Shown here piece after piece: positions 20,359 to 30,781 of a stretch of 64,000 nucleotides of DNA (position 1 is its first letter; each line of letters starts with the position of its first letter). This DNA comes from Neptunomonas antarctica (GTDB lineage: Bacteria > Pseudomonadota > Gammaproteobacteria > Pseudomonadales > Balneatricaceae). The DNA lies in NCBI RefSeq assembly GCF_001305295.1, contig NZ_LJSI01000037.1, positions 1 through 64,000 on the forward strand. The letters run 5' to 3'. Made by a program: the position numbers and the translations under genes. Under the pieces are notes generated by a model, which saw nothing but the letters and a program-made list of their open reading frames with translations, made no database searches and had not been told where the DNA came from.

Positions 20359-21554
20359 TATCTGCCCTCCCTGCGGGTTGTTGTCTGATTTTGCTTGATC
20401 TGATCAACGACCTGATTGGTAACATCTCTCAATGACTGCTCATCTAAACGCAGGTTACGCTGATTAACTGTTGCTGATTGACTGTTCTGAATTAATTTAT
20501 CAACCGGCAGATACATCATGTTATTACCGCCTTCGACATCAATCAACACCTTGGGATTACTTGCCAAGACTTCCTGCATACTATCTAAATACAGACGCTC
20601 GCGGGTAACCTTGGGGGCTTTTGCATATTCAGCCTGCAATGCAGAAAAACGACTAGACTCACCCTCTGCCTTGGAAACAACCTGCTGACGATAAGCACTC
20701 GCTTCTTCAAGCATACGCTGCGCTTTACCACGCGCTTCAGGAACAATACCGTTTGCATATGTCTGAGCTTCGTTTTTCACCCGCTGCTCATCTTCTCGCG
20801 CCTTGATGACATCATCAAATGCATCCTGAACCTGACTAGGCGCCTGTGCATTTTTAATATTCACCTGCGTTATAGAGATGCCGGTATTGTAATCAAGCAT
20901 GTAGCGCTGCAAACGCTCCTGGACCTGAATCGCTAACGCCTCACGACCTTCAGTAAGGATCGAGTGCATTTCAGATGAGCCCACCACATGACGCAATGCT
21001 GACTCTGCAGCATTTGACAAGCTACCATCTGGATCACGGACACTTAACTTATAGCCTTTTGGATCAGCGACAACATATTGAGCAGCCATCGCGACATCAA
21101 CAATATTTTCATCTTCAGTTAGCATCAACGCCTGATGCTCATGGCTACGTACTCGCGTAGTGTTTACCACCATGACATCATCAATCATAGGCGGATTCCA
21201 CTGCAAACCAGGCCCAACCGTTTCGAGAAATTTACCCAAACGCAGCACCACTCCCCGCTCTTGCTGATCAACGGTATAGAAACCCATACCACCCCATGCA
21301 AGCATAGCAACGGCAAGCACAACCAGGATAAAAGGACCGCCACTACCCGTAGAAGAACCTCCACCATCGCCGCCGCCACGTTTCTTACCAGAGCCACCAA
21401 ACAGATCGTTTAGTCGGTCCTGTAATTTACGCAGTGCCTCATCTAGATCTGGTGGCCCCTGATCTTTACCACGATTACCTTTGTTGTTGCGATTATCACC
21501 GCCACCCCAAGGATCCTGATTATCACCATTGCCGCCAGGCTCATTCCAAGCCAT
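20358..21554 (-). CDS. hflK: Modulator of FtsH protease HflK
   Basis: SPFH protein that partners HflC. The N-terminus MAWNEPGGNGDNQDPWGGG is the family's Gly/Asn-rich cytoplasmic leader. One membrane segment follows (about residues 80-100), then the band-7 domain, with AQAPSQVQDAFDDVIKAREDEQR typical of HflK. The ATG at 21554 with GGAG upstream gives 398 residues. An in-frame upstream ATG at 21584 would add ten residues absent from the family. Confidence 0.96.
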   Translation of the reverse strand: MAWNEPGGNGDNQDPWGGGDNRNNKGNRGKDQGPPDLDEALRKLQDRLNDLFGGSGKKRGGGDGGGSSTGSGGPFILVVLAVAMLAWGGMGFYTVDQQERGVVLRLGKFLETVGPGLQWNPPMIDDVMVVNTTRVRSHEHQALMLTEDENIVDVAMAAQYVVADPKGYKLSVRDPDGSLSNAAESALRHVVGSSEMHSILTEGREALAIQVQERLQRYMLDYNTGISITQVNIKNAQAPSQVQDAFDDVIKAREDEQRVKNEAQTYANGIVPEARGKAQRMLEEASAYRQQVVSKAEGESSRFSALQAEYAKAPKVTRERLYLDSMQEVLASNPKVLIDVEGGNNMMYLPVDKLIQNSQSATVNQRNLRLDEQSLRDVTNQVVDQIKQNQTTTRREGR

Positions 21555-21604
21555 ATAGTTCTCCGTTGTAAATCTAAAATTCAAGAAAATCTGTGTGAAA
21601 GCCT

Positions 21605-22903
21605 CTAATAGACCTCTTCCACACGATATTGTTCAGTTGCCATACCCAGTCTGCTTAACGTTTGCAGTAAATCTTTACGCTGCATACGCACTTCCAACTG
21701 CATATCTCCATGCTCATCGATACTTTCATTCAATACCGCGTTCTGAGCATAAAGATGCGCTCGTAACTGCCCGTCCTTCGGTTTCAAATGAATTGTATCG
21801 TGAAAAACATCATCAGACAGCCGCTCATTTACCGCCGCCAATAACAAATCGACACCTTCTTCGGACACCGCTGATAACCAGATACGTACTGGCTCGCCGT
21901 CGCTATTACGATCAATTCTCGCTTTCTGCCCCGGCATCAAATCTATTTTATTATAGACTTGCAACAACGGCACTTTATCAGCACCAATCTCTTTCAGTAC
22001 GCGTTCAACTTCTTCGATATGCCCCTGTCGCTCATCATCACAGGCATCAATAACATGCAATAACAGTGTGGCCTCCGTCGTTTCCAACAAAGTGGCTCGA
22101 AAAGACTGCACCAACTTATGTGGTAAATGACGAATAAATCCAACCGTATCAGCTAATATCGCCGGGCCCACGTCATCTAGCTCAATCTTACGCAAAGTAG
22201 GATCAAGCGTGGCAAATAATTGGTTTGCCACGAACACATCAGCATCTGTCATTTTATTAAATAATGAGGATTTACCGGCATTAGTGTAGCCAACCAATGC
22301 GATGGTGGGTACTGCAGCACGCTGCCTTGAACGCCTGCCCTGCTCTCGCTGCATCTGAACTTTTGCCAAACGAGCAAGAATAGTTTTAACCCGCGCTCTT
22401 AACAAGCGTCGATCACTCTCAAGCTGAGTTTCACCAGGACCACGTAGACCTATGCCGCCTTTCTGACGCTCCAGATGTGTCCAACCACGGATCAAACGCG
22501 TGGAAGAATGCTCTAATTGCGCCAGTTCAACCTGCAACTTACCTTCATGAGTCCGCGCGCGCTGTGCAAAGATATCCAATATCAGACCCGTGCGATCCAG
22601 CACCCGACATTGAATAACACGTTCAATGTTTCTTTCCTGAGCCGGCGTCAAAGAATGATTGAAAATAACCAGTTCAGCTTCATGCAGCTGAATAAGCTGC
22701 CTTAATTCTTCAAGTTTCCCAGTACCTATAAAAAATTTGGCGGTAGGCTTATGACGGCTTCCCGTTAATATTTCAACAGGGTCAGCTCCGGCAGATAAAG
22801 CGAGCTCTTCGAGCTCGCGCGGGGATTCCTGGATAGCCTTCGCCGACATATCCATATGGACGAGAATAGCTTTTTCACCAGACTCTGGACGTTCAAAAAA
22901 CAA
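21605..22903 (-). CDS. hflX: Ribosome-splitting GTPase HflX
   Basis: HflX splits stalled or heat-damaged 70S ribosomes. The 432-residue protein has the HflX N-terminal domain, a glycine-rich linker segment GGIGLRGPGETQLESDRR, and a G domain with GYTNAGKSS, DTVGFI and NKID. The start codon is TTG at 22903. The resulting N-terminus MFFERPESGEKAILVH aligns with E. coli HflX, and the first internal ATG would remove this region. It begins 5 bases after hfq. Confidence 0.95.
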   Translation of the reverse strand: MFFERPESGEKAILVHMDMSAKAIQESPRELEELALSAGADPVEILTGSRHKPTAKFFIGTGKLEELRQLIQLHEAELVIFNHSLTPAQERNIERVIQCRVLDRTGLILDIFAQRARTHEGKLQVELAQLEHSSTRLIRGWTHLERQKGGIGLRGPGETQLESDRRLLRARVKTILARLAKVQMQREQGRRSRQRAAVPTIALVGYTNAGKSSLFNKMTDADVFVANQLFATLDPTLRKIELDDVGPAILADTVGFIRHLPHKLVQSFRATLLETTEATLLLHVIDACDDERQGHIEEVERVLKEIGADKVPLLQVYNKIDLMPGQKARIDRNSDGEPVRIWLSAVSEEGVDLLLAAVNERLSDDVFHDTIHLKPKDGQLRAHLYAQNAVLNESIDEHGDMQLEVRMQRKDLLQTLSRLGMATEQYRVEEVY

Positions 22904-22908
22904 TCCGT

Positions 22909-23190
<282 letters not shown>

Positions 23191-23260
23191 TTAGACCATT
23201 AATTCTTTAAGAAATTATGACCATATTTGTGCACAGCACCAAAACTGTATAACTATCGCA

Positions 23261-24202
23261 TTATATAATGGCTGAATCTAACAATTTCAAGCTGTGTTTA
23301 AGAATATCTTTATCTTCGCTCATCAGCCAGTGTAAATTTTCCCAACTTCGCAGCCAGGTTACCTGCCTTTTTGCGAGCTGCCGGGTTGCTATAATGCCTT
23401 TATCAATCATTGTCGGATAATCCCAATCACCGTCAAGATAAGACCACACCTGACGATAGCCGACACATCTCACAGAAGGCATCTGCGGATTGAGATCCCC
23501 TCTTTCATAAAGATGGCGAACCTCATCAACCAATCCTTCATCCAACATCATACGATAGCGCAACGCAATACGCTCATGCAACGTTCTACGCTCGGCAGGC
23601 ATAATCGCCAGATTAACGACATTATAAGGCAAACTCTGGTTTTTCTGCTCAGCCCACAAATCTGTTAATGTGCGCCCAGTGAGTTGATGGACCTCTAGCG
23701 CGCGTTGCAAGCGCTGCGAGTCATTCGGCGCCAAGCGCTGTGCCGACGCTGGATCCACCTCTGCCAAGCGAGCATGCAACGCTGGCCATCCTTCCTTTTC
23801 CGCCCATTCAAACAACTGCTGCCGCACCTCAGCATTCGCCTCAGGCAAATTAGCCAACCCCTTAACTAAGGCGTTGTAATACATCATAGTACCGCCGACC
23901 AGCAATGGAATACGCCCGGCGGCGGTAATCGCGGCCATCTCTTTTAACGCGTCATGCCTGAACTGTGCCGCTGAATAACTCTCAGAGGGATCCATAATAT
24001 TGACTAGTCGGTGCGGATATTTAGCCAGCGTATCCACATCAGGTTTAGCCGTACCAATATCCATACCTTTATAAATCAACGCCGAGTCCACACTGATAAT
24101 ATCGCAAGGCAACACTTCGGTAAGGCGCAACGCCAAATCCGTTTTTCCTGCAGCCGTAGGGCCCATCAAAAAAATAGCAGGCGGCATATGAGTCTGCGCC
24201 AT
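23261..24202 (-). CDS. miaA: tRNA dimethylallyltransferase MiaA
   Basis: MiaA adds the dimethylallyl group to A37 of tRNAs reading UNN codons. The 313-residue protein has the P-loop GPTAAGKTD, the [16 protein letters not shown] segment and [11 protein letters not shown]. Its ATG lies directly after the mutL stop (TAAATG), showing coupling to mutL. Confidence 0.97.
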   Translation of the reverse strand: MAQTHMPPAIFLMGPTAAGKTDLALRLTEVLPCDIISVDSALIYKGMDIGTAKPDVDTLAKYPHRLVNIMDPSESYSAAQFRHDALKEMAAITAAGRIPLLVGGTMMYYNALVKGLANLPEANAEVRQQLFEWAEKEGWPALHARLAEVDPASAQRLAPNDSQRLQRALEVHQLTGRTLTDLWAEQKNQSLPYNVVNLAIMPAERRTLHERIALRYRMMLDEGLVDEVRHLYERGDLNPQMPSVRCVGYRQVWSYLDGDWDYPTMIDKGIIATRQLAKRQVTWLRSWENLHWLMSEDKDILKHSLKLLDSAII

Positions 24203-26038
24203 TTATTGGCCTCTCATAAATAATTTATCCAATTCAGCCATACTCAGCTGCGTCCACGTTGGTCGACCATGATTGCATTGTCCACTGCGTTCTGTCGCTT
24301 CCATATCCCGCAACAGCCCATTCATTTCAGGTAGCGTCAATTGACGATTCGCTCTGACCGCGCCATGACAAGCCATGGTCCCCAGTAACTCGTTCATATG
24401 CTCCTCCAAACGACGACTACTGCCAAACATCAGCATATCGGATAACACATCACGTAACAGCTGCTCAACATTGGCTTTAGCTAACGTGACCGGGATCTGA
24501 CGAATAACAATAGTTTCCTCACCCATGCGGGCCAGCTCAAATCCCAATTTTTTAAATACCGCATCAAATTCCTCTGCGGCATCAGCCTCCCGAACGCTTA
24601 ACGCCACACTAACGGGCACCAACAACGGCTGACTGCGCACACCCTCAGCCTGGCACGCTAATTTAAGTCGTTCATAGACAATACGTTCATGGGCAGCATG
24701 CATATCTACCAACACCAACCCTTCTCGATTCTGCGCCAATATATAAACACCATGCAACTGTGCCACAGCATAGCCCAACGGAAGAATCTCACCGGTCTCT
24801 TCAGCTACCGCTATCCCTTGAGAGGCAATACCACGCCCGGCAAAACCGCCAGACGATGCGGACGGAAAAGACCTGTTCTGGTGTAGCTGCCCATAAGAAG
24901 CTATCTGCTCAGTAACTCCTGTGGCTTCACGCGCCTGATGCAACGGCATATATTGCTGATCAAATCGCTGCTCCGCTGGCTCCGCAACCGAAGTTAATTC
25001 TTGTAAAGCAGGCACACTGGAGGCGTCCGGACGCACATCACCAATCACCCGATGTATTGAACGAAAGATAAAATCATGGACCAAACGCCCTTCCCGGAAC
25101 CGCACTTCATGTTTAGTAGGGTGCACATTTACATCCACCAGCGCGGGGTCAAGTTCAAGGTAAAGCACATACGCCGGATGTCGACCATGAAACAGCACAT
25201 CCGCATAGGCCTGACGCACCGCATGCGTCACTAGCTTGTCGCGGATCATGCGTCCATTAACAAAAAAATACTGAAGATCTGCCTGACTTCGGGAAAACGT
25301 AGGCAAACCAATCCAGCCCTTCAGCGTTAAACCAGACGCTTCTGCATTCATATCGACACGTAAGGACTGCTCGACAAAAGCAGGCCCACACACGGCCGCA
25401 ACACGTCGTTCCTGGTCGGCCTGCAACATCGCTGGCTTTAATTGATGAATGATACGGCTGTTATGTTTCAGCTGAAAAGCCACATCAAAACGGCTCAACG
25501 CCAGTCTTTTAACGACTTCGTCAAGATGCTTAAACTCGGTATTCTCCGTTTTGAGGAACTTACGGCGCGCTGGTGTATTGAAAAAAAGATCACGCATCTC
25601 AACGGTGGTACCCTGCGGGTGCGCTGCCGGAGAGAGCGCAGCTTCCATATCCCGTCCTTCTGTCTGCACCTGCCAGGCATGCTCACTGGCTATACGTCGA
25701 GACGTGAGTGTTAAACGTGACACCGAACTAATACTCGCCAACGCTTCCCCCCTAAAACCAAGACTCGCGACCGCTTCCAGATCTTCAAGCGCATAGATTT
25801 TTGAGGTCGCATGACGGCTCAATGCGAGTGGCAAATCATCTTTCTCGATGCCATCTCCGTCGTCTCTGATACGAATAAGCTTAATACCCGCTTGTTCAAT
25901 ATCTACCTCAAGGCGCGTAGCACCGGCATCCAGACTATTTTCCAATAATTCCTTAACCACTGAAGCAGGACGTTCAACCACCTCGCCTGCAGCAATCTGG
26001 TTAGCAAGGCGTGGCGACAAAAGATGTATTTGTGACAT
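24203..26038 (-). CDS. mutL: DNA mismatch repair protein MutL, endonuclease type
   Basis: MutL connects MutS mismatch recognition to strand removal. The N-terminal GHKL ATPase is intact ([27 protein letters not shown]). The C-terminal domain contains [12 protein letters not shown] (from Asp441), which fits the DQHAxxExxxxE endonuclease motif with Met for Gln. It also has ACHGAVRA and CNHGRPT near the end. These motifs are present in nicking MutL proteins, as in Pseudomonas, and absent from E. coli MutL, so MutH-independent repair is inferred. Confidence 0.95.
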   Translation of the reverse strand: MSQIHLLSPRLANQIAAGEVVERPASVVKELLENSLDAGATRLEVDIEQAGIKLIRIRDDGDGIEKDDLPLALSRHATSKIYALEDLEAVASLGFRGEALASISSVSRLTLTSRRIASEHAWQVQTEGRDMEAALSPAAHPQGTTVEMRDLFFNTPARRKFLKTENTEFKHLDEVVKRLALSRFDVAFQLKHNSRIIHQLKPAMLQADQERRVAAVCGPAFVEQSLRVDMNAEASGLTLKGWIGLPTFSRSQADLQYFFVNGRMIRDKLVTHAVRQAYADVLFHGRHPAYVLYLELDPALVDVNVHPTKHEVRFREGRLVHDFIFRSIHRVIGDVRPDASSVPALQELTSVAEPAEQRFDQQYMPLHQAREATGVTEQIASYGQLHQNRSFPSASSGGFAGRGIASQGIAVAEETGEILPLGYAVAQLHGVYILAQNREGLVLVDMHAAHERIVYERLKLACQAEGVRSQPLLVPVSVALSVREADAAEEFDAVFKKLGFELARMGEETIVIRQIPVTLAKANVEQLLRDVLSDMLMFGSSRRLEEHMNELLGTMACHGAVRANRQLTLPEMNGLLRDMEATERSGQCNHGRPTWTQLSMAELDKLFMRGQ

Positions 26039-26130
26039 GAGGACTCTTTCTAATAATGCTTTTTGCTGATTCTTTTTAATAAGTCTTTTGTAAAGCGGCG
26101 TTGAAACTGTTTACAAAAATCGCTGGAGGA

Positions 26131-27477
26131 TTAACTGGTGGGAATACGCAAAACCTGACCAATACGAATGGTATCACCCTTGATATCATTTGTTTTGCGC
26201 AATACCTGTAAAGCGACGCCATGCCGTGACGCAATAACAGAAAGAGTATCACCACTCACCACCTGATATTCACGCTGACCTGCTTGTTTGTATCCGCCAT
26301 TTTTTTCGTAAGCAACGAAAGTATACGCTGGCGGTTTATTCCAGAAGTGGGATTTAATACCTTCAGAAATAGCCCGTGCCATTTTTTGCTGATAAGCCAC
26401 TGTTTTAAGCTGTCTCGCTTCATGAGGATTAGAAATAAAGCCGGTTTCCACCAGAATAGACGGCATATCGGGTGATTTCAACACAATAAAACCCGCACTT
26501 TCCACCCTAGATTTATGCATTTTGGCGAACTTTCCTACATTACTATGTATTTTACTAGCAATTTGCAGACTATCAGAACGGCTCGCCGTCATTGACATAT
26601 CAAGTAGCACGCCCGCTAAAATATCGTCTTTATCTTCAAGACTGACACTTCCTACACCACCAATCCAATCAGCACTGTTTTCTTTTTGTGCCAGCCAGCG
26701 ACCCACTTCACTGGTTGCACCACGGTTTGAGAGCACCCAAACAGAAGCGCCTCTTGCGCGTGAATCTTTAAACGCATCGGCATGAATCGAGATAAATAAA
26801 TCGGCGCTTTTCTTTCTCGCTGCTTTGGTTCTGCCTCTGAGACTGATGTAATAATCACCCGAGCGCACCAACTCTGCCGTAAAACCTTTTTCTTTATCGA
26901 TGAGGCGCTTCACTTCTTTTGCAATTTCAAGAACAACATCTTTCTCTCGCACACGCCCTACACCAATAGCACCGGGATCTTCACCACCGTGACCGGCATC
27001 AATCGCAATAACAATATTACGTAACTTGTCACCCTTCGGATCAGGAATGGCGGTTTTCACCACCGTCTCTTTTTCGACATTAAAGAGATCCAGCACCAAA
27101 CGATGTCCGTATTGAGCATTGGGTTTTAAATCAAAACTCCGCGGCCGAATGCCTTGATTTAAATCCAGCACAACCCGTAAATCACTGCCCTTAACACTGG
27201 TGCGAATTTTATCAACAGGGCTGCCTTTTAAATCCAGCTTAGATAATCGGGTTCTTAGTGTCGTATCATTAATATCCAACACCAATCGATCAGGATTATT
27301 CAAGGAGAATATTTTATGTGAGACAGGACCTGTCAGATCAAAAACAAGGCGAGTATTGTCCGGCGCCAGCCACATACGGACATTATTAATATCAGCAGCC
27401 GAGACAGAGCCCGCAGCAAATAACATGCCGGCAAGCAAAAGAATGCGCCCTGTAAATTTTATTGTATAAGAAATCAT
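26131..27477 (-). CDS. amiB: N-acetylmuramoyl-L-alanine amidase, AmiB/AmiC type
   Basis: Periplasmic zinc amidase that cleaves septal peptidoglycan during cell separation. The 448-residue precursor has a signal peptide (cleavage near SVSA-AD), an AMIN domain (about 30-130), and an Amidase_3 domain with zinc ligands in AIDAGHGGEDPGAIG and ISIHADAF and the catalytic Glu in ILVETGFISN. A C-terminal LysM domain (YQVVSGDTLSVIASRHGV) follows. It is transcribed between tsaE and mutL. Confidence 0.95.
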   Translation of the reverse strand: MISYTIKFTGRILLLAGMLFAAGSVSAADINNVRMWLAPDNTRLVFDLTGPVSHKIFSLNNPDRLVLDINDTTLRTRLSKLDLKGSPVDKIRTSVKGSDLRVVLDLNQGIRPRSFDLKPNAQYGHRLVLDLFNVEKETVVKTAIPDPKGDKLRNIVIAIDAGHGGEDPGAIGVGRVREKDVVLEIAKEVKRLIDKEKGFTAELVRSGDYYISLRGRTKAARKKSADLFISIHADAFKDSRARGASVWVLSNRGATSEVGRWLAQKENSADWIGGVGSVSLEDKDDILAGVLLDMSMTASRSDSLQIASKIHSNVGKFAKMHKSRVESAGFIVLKSPDMPSILVETGFISNPHEARQLKTVAYQQKMARAISEGIKSHFWNKPPAYTFVAYEKNGGYKQAGQREYQVVSGDTLSVIASRHGVALQVLRKTNDIKGDTIRIGQVLRIPTS

Positions 27478-27507
27478 ATCAGGCCAGTCGGATACCTTTT
27501 ATATTCA

Positions 27508-27987
27508 TTAAATAGCGGCTGAAATAAGCTGTTGATATAAGATATCGGCCGCTTGATGCCCTTTTTGAGTATTCGCGCCCCAGCGAATAGAACGTCCCTC
27601 TCCCTGCACGTCCAAATACACGTCCATATCAGCACCCGGCAATAGCCCTTCACCTTTATCTGGCCATTCAACCAAACACAAAGAATCTTCCGTGAAATAA
27701 TCACGGATACCCAAAAATTCCAGTTCCTCGGGGTCTATTAAACGATACAGATCAAAATGATAAATCGTACCTGAATCCAGCTCATAAGGCTCTACCAGTG
27801 TATAGGTCGGGCTTTTAACCGTTCCCTGATGGCCCGCTGCACGAATAACTCCACGGCTTAACGTCGTTTTACCCGTACCGAGATCGCCGACAAGATACAC
27901 CACACCCTGATGCTGCATCGCAGATAACAGCGCCGCTCCAAATAATTCCATAGCGGTTTCATCTTTTGCAAAATAATGTTGTTGCAT
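27508..27987 (-). CDS. tsaE: tRNA threonylcarbamoyladenosine biosynthesis ATPase TsaE
   Basis: TsaE is the ATPase of the TsaBDE complex that makes t6A37 in tRNA. The 159-residue protein has the Walker A GDLGTGKTT, the conserved SPTYTLVEPY and YHFDLYR, and VEWPDKGEGLLP. It is 5 bases from nnr and 30 from amiB in the conserved nnr-tsaE-amiB order. Confidence 0.96.
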   Translation of the reverse strand: MQQHYFAKDETAMELFGAALLSAMQHQGVVYLVGDLGTGKTTLSRGVIRAAGHQGTVKSPTYTLVEPYELDSGTIYHFDLYRLIDPEELEFLGIRDYFTEDSLCLVEWPDKGEGLLPGADMDVYLDVQGEGRSIRWGANTQKGHQAADILYQQLISAAI

Positions 27988-27992
27988 TGAAC

Positions 27993-29498
27993 TTACACTT
28001 TTCCATTTAAAATCAATCTAACATAAGAGATAAGGTCTGTCGCTTTTAAGCCTCGCTCACCTGTATTGGCCGCACAAAGATCTGCCGCAAAAGAATGAGC
28101 ATATACACCAATGCGTGCAGCATCAACCGGACTCAACTTCTGCGCAAGCAAAGCACCTATCAGCCCAGAGAGCACATCACCCATACCGCCAGAAGCCATA
28201 CCCGGATTACCCGCACTGCATAAATGCATCACATCACCATCAGTGATTAATGTACCCGGCCCTTTTAACACAACCGTACCACCCGATGCTGCCTGTAATG
28301 CTCTGGCACTGCTGATTCGATCCTGTTGTAGCATCGTAATATCGACCTCCAACAACCGCGCGGCTTCACCCGGATGAGGCGTCAAAATCCAGTCTTTACG
28401 TGACAAGTGCTGAAAACGGCCTTTTTTCAATAAAATATTAAGCCCATCAGCATCCACAACCGTGGGCAGATCAGCGTTCCAGATGCCCTGTAATAATTGA
28501 TCCGCCCAGGCATTCTGCCCTAAGCCTGGACCAAACACGATCACATCAGCTTGTGCAATCAAGGACAACAAATCACTTCCGTACTCAACACCGCGCACCA
28601 TCACTTCCGGGCATCGGCATAGCGATGCCGTGATATGCTCAGAGCGCGTTGCCAGTGTTACTTTTCCGGCACCACAGAACAGCGCTGCTTCTGCTGCCAT
28701 AATGGCGGCACCACCCATGCCATGATCGCCACCAATCACCAGCAAATGGCCGAACGATCCTTTATGGGAGGCCCTGGAACGTGCAGGCAAACACTCCAAA
28801 ACATCATCAGCACCGACACGAAAAGCACTGATGGAAACCTGTTCATAAACTGATTCAGGAATATGCAGAGCATCAAACACCAGTTCTCCCACGTGTTCCA
28901 CGGCCTGATGCATAAATAACCCCTGCTTCAAACCGATAAAGGTAACAGTCACATCAGACTTAACCGCGACCCCTAAAACTTTTCCGGTATCAGAACAAAG
29001 CCCTGACGGTATATCGATGGCAATAACCGGACGGACTCGTCGGTTTATTGCTCTAATAGCTTGCTGAAACACGCCCCGCACATCACCTGTTAAACCTGTT
29101 CCTAACAAGGCATCAACAATCACATCACCCACCAGCGGCTCATCTGCGTTAAATGATTGAAATCTGACACCCTCGCTGCTGGCCCATAACCACGCTTCCC
29201 TTGCTTCACCCCGTAACTGAGCAGCAAAGTCATCTGCTCCCACATACAAGGCTTGCACTGCATAGCCTTTTTGACGCGCAAGTGCCGCTACTACAAAGCC
29301 ATCACCGCCATTATTACCACCGCCACATAACACGCTGAGCGTTTTTATATCTGGCCAGCGTTTCTGTATTTCGACGAACACCGCCCGCCCTGCCCGCTTC
29401 ATCAAAGTAAAACCGGGAATGCCCGCGTCTTTAATCGCTGCTTTATCCAGTAAACGAATTTGCTCAGCTGTGTATAATGTGCCGGGTAGCTCTTTCAT
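27993..29498 (-). CDS. nnr: Bifunctional NAD(P)HX epimerase/dehydratase
   Basis: Repairs hydrated NAD(P)H. The N-terminal NnrE-type epimerase domain (about 1-215; GGGNNGGDGFVVAALA, DIPSGL) interconverts epimers. The C-terminal NnrD-type ADP-dependent dehydratase domain (about 230-500; TPHPGEAARLL, GTLITDGD, AGNPGMASGGMGDVLSG) restores NAD(P)H. Total length 501 residues is typical. It is divergent from queG. Confidence 0.96.
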   Translation of the reverse strand: MKELPGTLYTAEQIRLLDKAAIKDAGIPGFTLMKRAGRAVFVEIQKRWPDIKTLSVLCGGGNNGGDGFVVAALARQKGYAVQALYVGADDFAAQLRGEAREAWLWASSEGVRFQSFNADEPLVGDVIVDALLGTGLTGDVRGVFQQAIRAINRRVRPVIAIDIPSGLCSDTGKVLGVAVKSDVTVTFIGLKQGLFMHQAVEHVGELVFDALHIPESVYEQVSISAFRVGADDVLECLPARSRASHKGSFGHLLVIGGDHGMGGAAIMAAEAALFCGAGKVTLATRSEHITASLCRCPEVMVRGVEYGSDLLSLIAQADVIVFGPGLGQNAWADQLLQGIWNADLPTVVDADGLNILLKKGRFQHLSRKDWILTPHPGEAARLLEVDITMLQQDRISSARALQAASGGTVVLKGPGTLITDGDVMHLCSAGNPGMASGGMGDVLSGLIGALLAQKLSPVDAARIGVYAHSFAADLCAANTGERGLKATDLISYVRLILNGKV

Positions 29499-29569
29499 AA
29501 CCTTATGCTTCCAAACGCTACGTTATTTATTTAATTATATAACAGAAGCACAAGCTTAACAGGCAAGTA

Positions 29570-30721
29570 TTGATCGTGACTGATTCTGACGTATCGACCC
29601 AGCACCTGACTTCACCTCAGCCCTCACCCCAACTCTCACCAGAGAAGCTGGCAGAACTGGCAAAACAGATCCATATATGGGCATCCGAATATGGTTTCCA
29701 ACAATGCGGCATCGTTGACCCCGATCTGAAAGAAGATGCTGCACGCTTGCAAGCCTGGCTGGAAAAGCAGTATCACGGAGAGATGAACTACCTTGCCGCT
29801 AATGCAGACAAACGCCGTGACCCTTACTCACTGGTCCCCGGCAGCTGCCGCATTATCAGCGTACGGATGGACTACACACCACCGGCTTTTTCATCGTTAA
29901 AAATACTGAACTCCCCCGAAAAAGCCTATATTGCGCGTTATACGTTAGGGCGTGATTATCACAAAATGATGCGTAAACGTCTGACACAGCTAGGAAAGCG
30001 CATAGAGGAAGCCGCAGGCGAAATGGGCTACCGCGCCTTTGTCGACAGCGCTCCTGTCATGGAGCGACCGATTGCACAGCAGGCCGGTTTAGGCTGGACA
30101 GGCAAACACACCCTTATTCTGAACCGACATGCAGGCTCCTGGTTCTTCCTCGGCGAACTATTTATTGATCTGCCATTACCGACAGATCTGCCAGAGAAAA
30201 AAACACACTGCGGCTCCTGTACTGCCTGCCTGGACATCTGTCCCACCAATGCTTTTACCGGCCCTTATGAACTGGACGCCACACGCTGTATCTCCTACCT
30301 CACTATTGAGAAAAAAGGCAGTATTCCCGAAGAGCTTCGATCGCTCATGGGTAACCGGATTTTTGGATGCGATGACTGCCAACTGGTCTGCCCCTGGAAT
30401 CGTTTTGCAAAGCATACGGCAGAGACAGACTTTCACCCACGCCATCAACTTGATGATATTTCGTTAGTCGATCTTTTTAATTGGGATGAAGCCACATTTT
30501 TGAAACGTACCGAGGGCTCTGCTATTCGCCGTACAGGCTATGAAGGCTGGTTGCGCAACATAGCGATAGCTTTGGGAAACAGTGGTGGCGGTAACGATAT
30601 CATTACAACCTTAGAAGCCAAGCGCCCTATCTGTTCTGAAATGGTAATTGAACACATCGATTGGGCTATCAACCAGCTTAAAGCAGGCCAGACACGGCTT
30701 TCGCCTATACAATTTAAATAG
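29570..30721 (+). CDS. queG: Epoxyqueuosine reductase QueG
   Basis: QueG performs the last step of queuosine synthesis in tRNA, using cobalamin and two [4Fe-4S] clusters. Cluster motifs are CGSCTACLDICPTNAF and CDDCQLVCPWNRF. The 383-residue length and FVDSAPVMERPIAQQAGLGW are standard. The start is uncertain: TTG at 29570 has AGG 6 bases upstream, and a GTG at 29576 is an alternative. In E. coli queG neighbours orn with tRNA-Gly genes between; here the nor block occupies that junction. Confidence 0.95.
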   Translation: MIVTDSDVSTQHLTSPQPSPQLSPEKLAELAKQIHIWASEYGFQQCGIVDPDLKEDAARLQAWLEKQYHGEMNYLAANADKRRDPYSLVPGSCRIISVRMDYTPPAFSSLKILNSPEKAYIARYTLGRDYHKMMRKRLTQLGKRIEEAAGEMGYRAFVDSAPVMERPIAQQAGLGWTGKHTLILNRHAGSWFFLGELFIDLPLPTDLPEKKTHCGSCTACLDICPTNAFTGPYELDATRCISYLTIEKKGSIPEELRSLMGNRIFGCDDCQLVCPWNRFAKHTAETDFHPRHQLDDISLVDLFNWDEATFLKRTEGSAIRRTGYEGWLRNIAIALGNSGGGNDIITTLEAKRPICSEMVIEHIDWAINQLKAGQTRLSPIQFK

Positions 30722-30781
30722 CCTGGTTACCTAAGCACTTAACCTCGGCTCTCAAGCGAAATGTTTAATCTGGATACTGAG

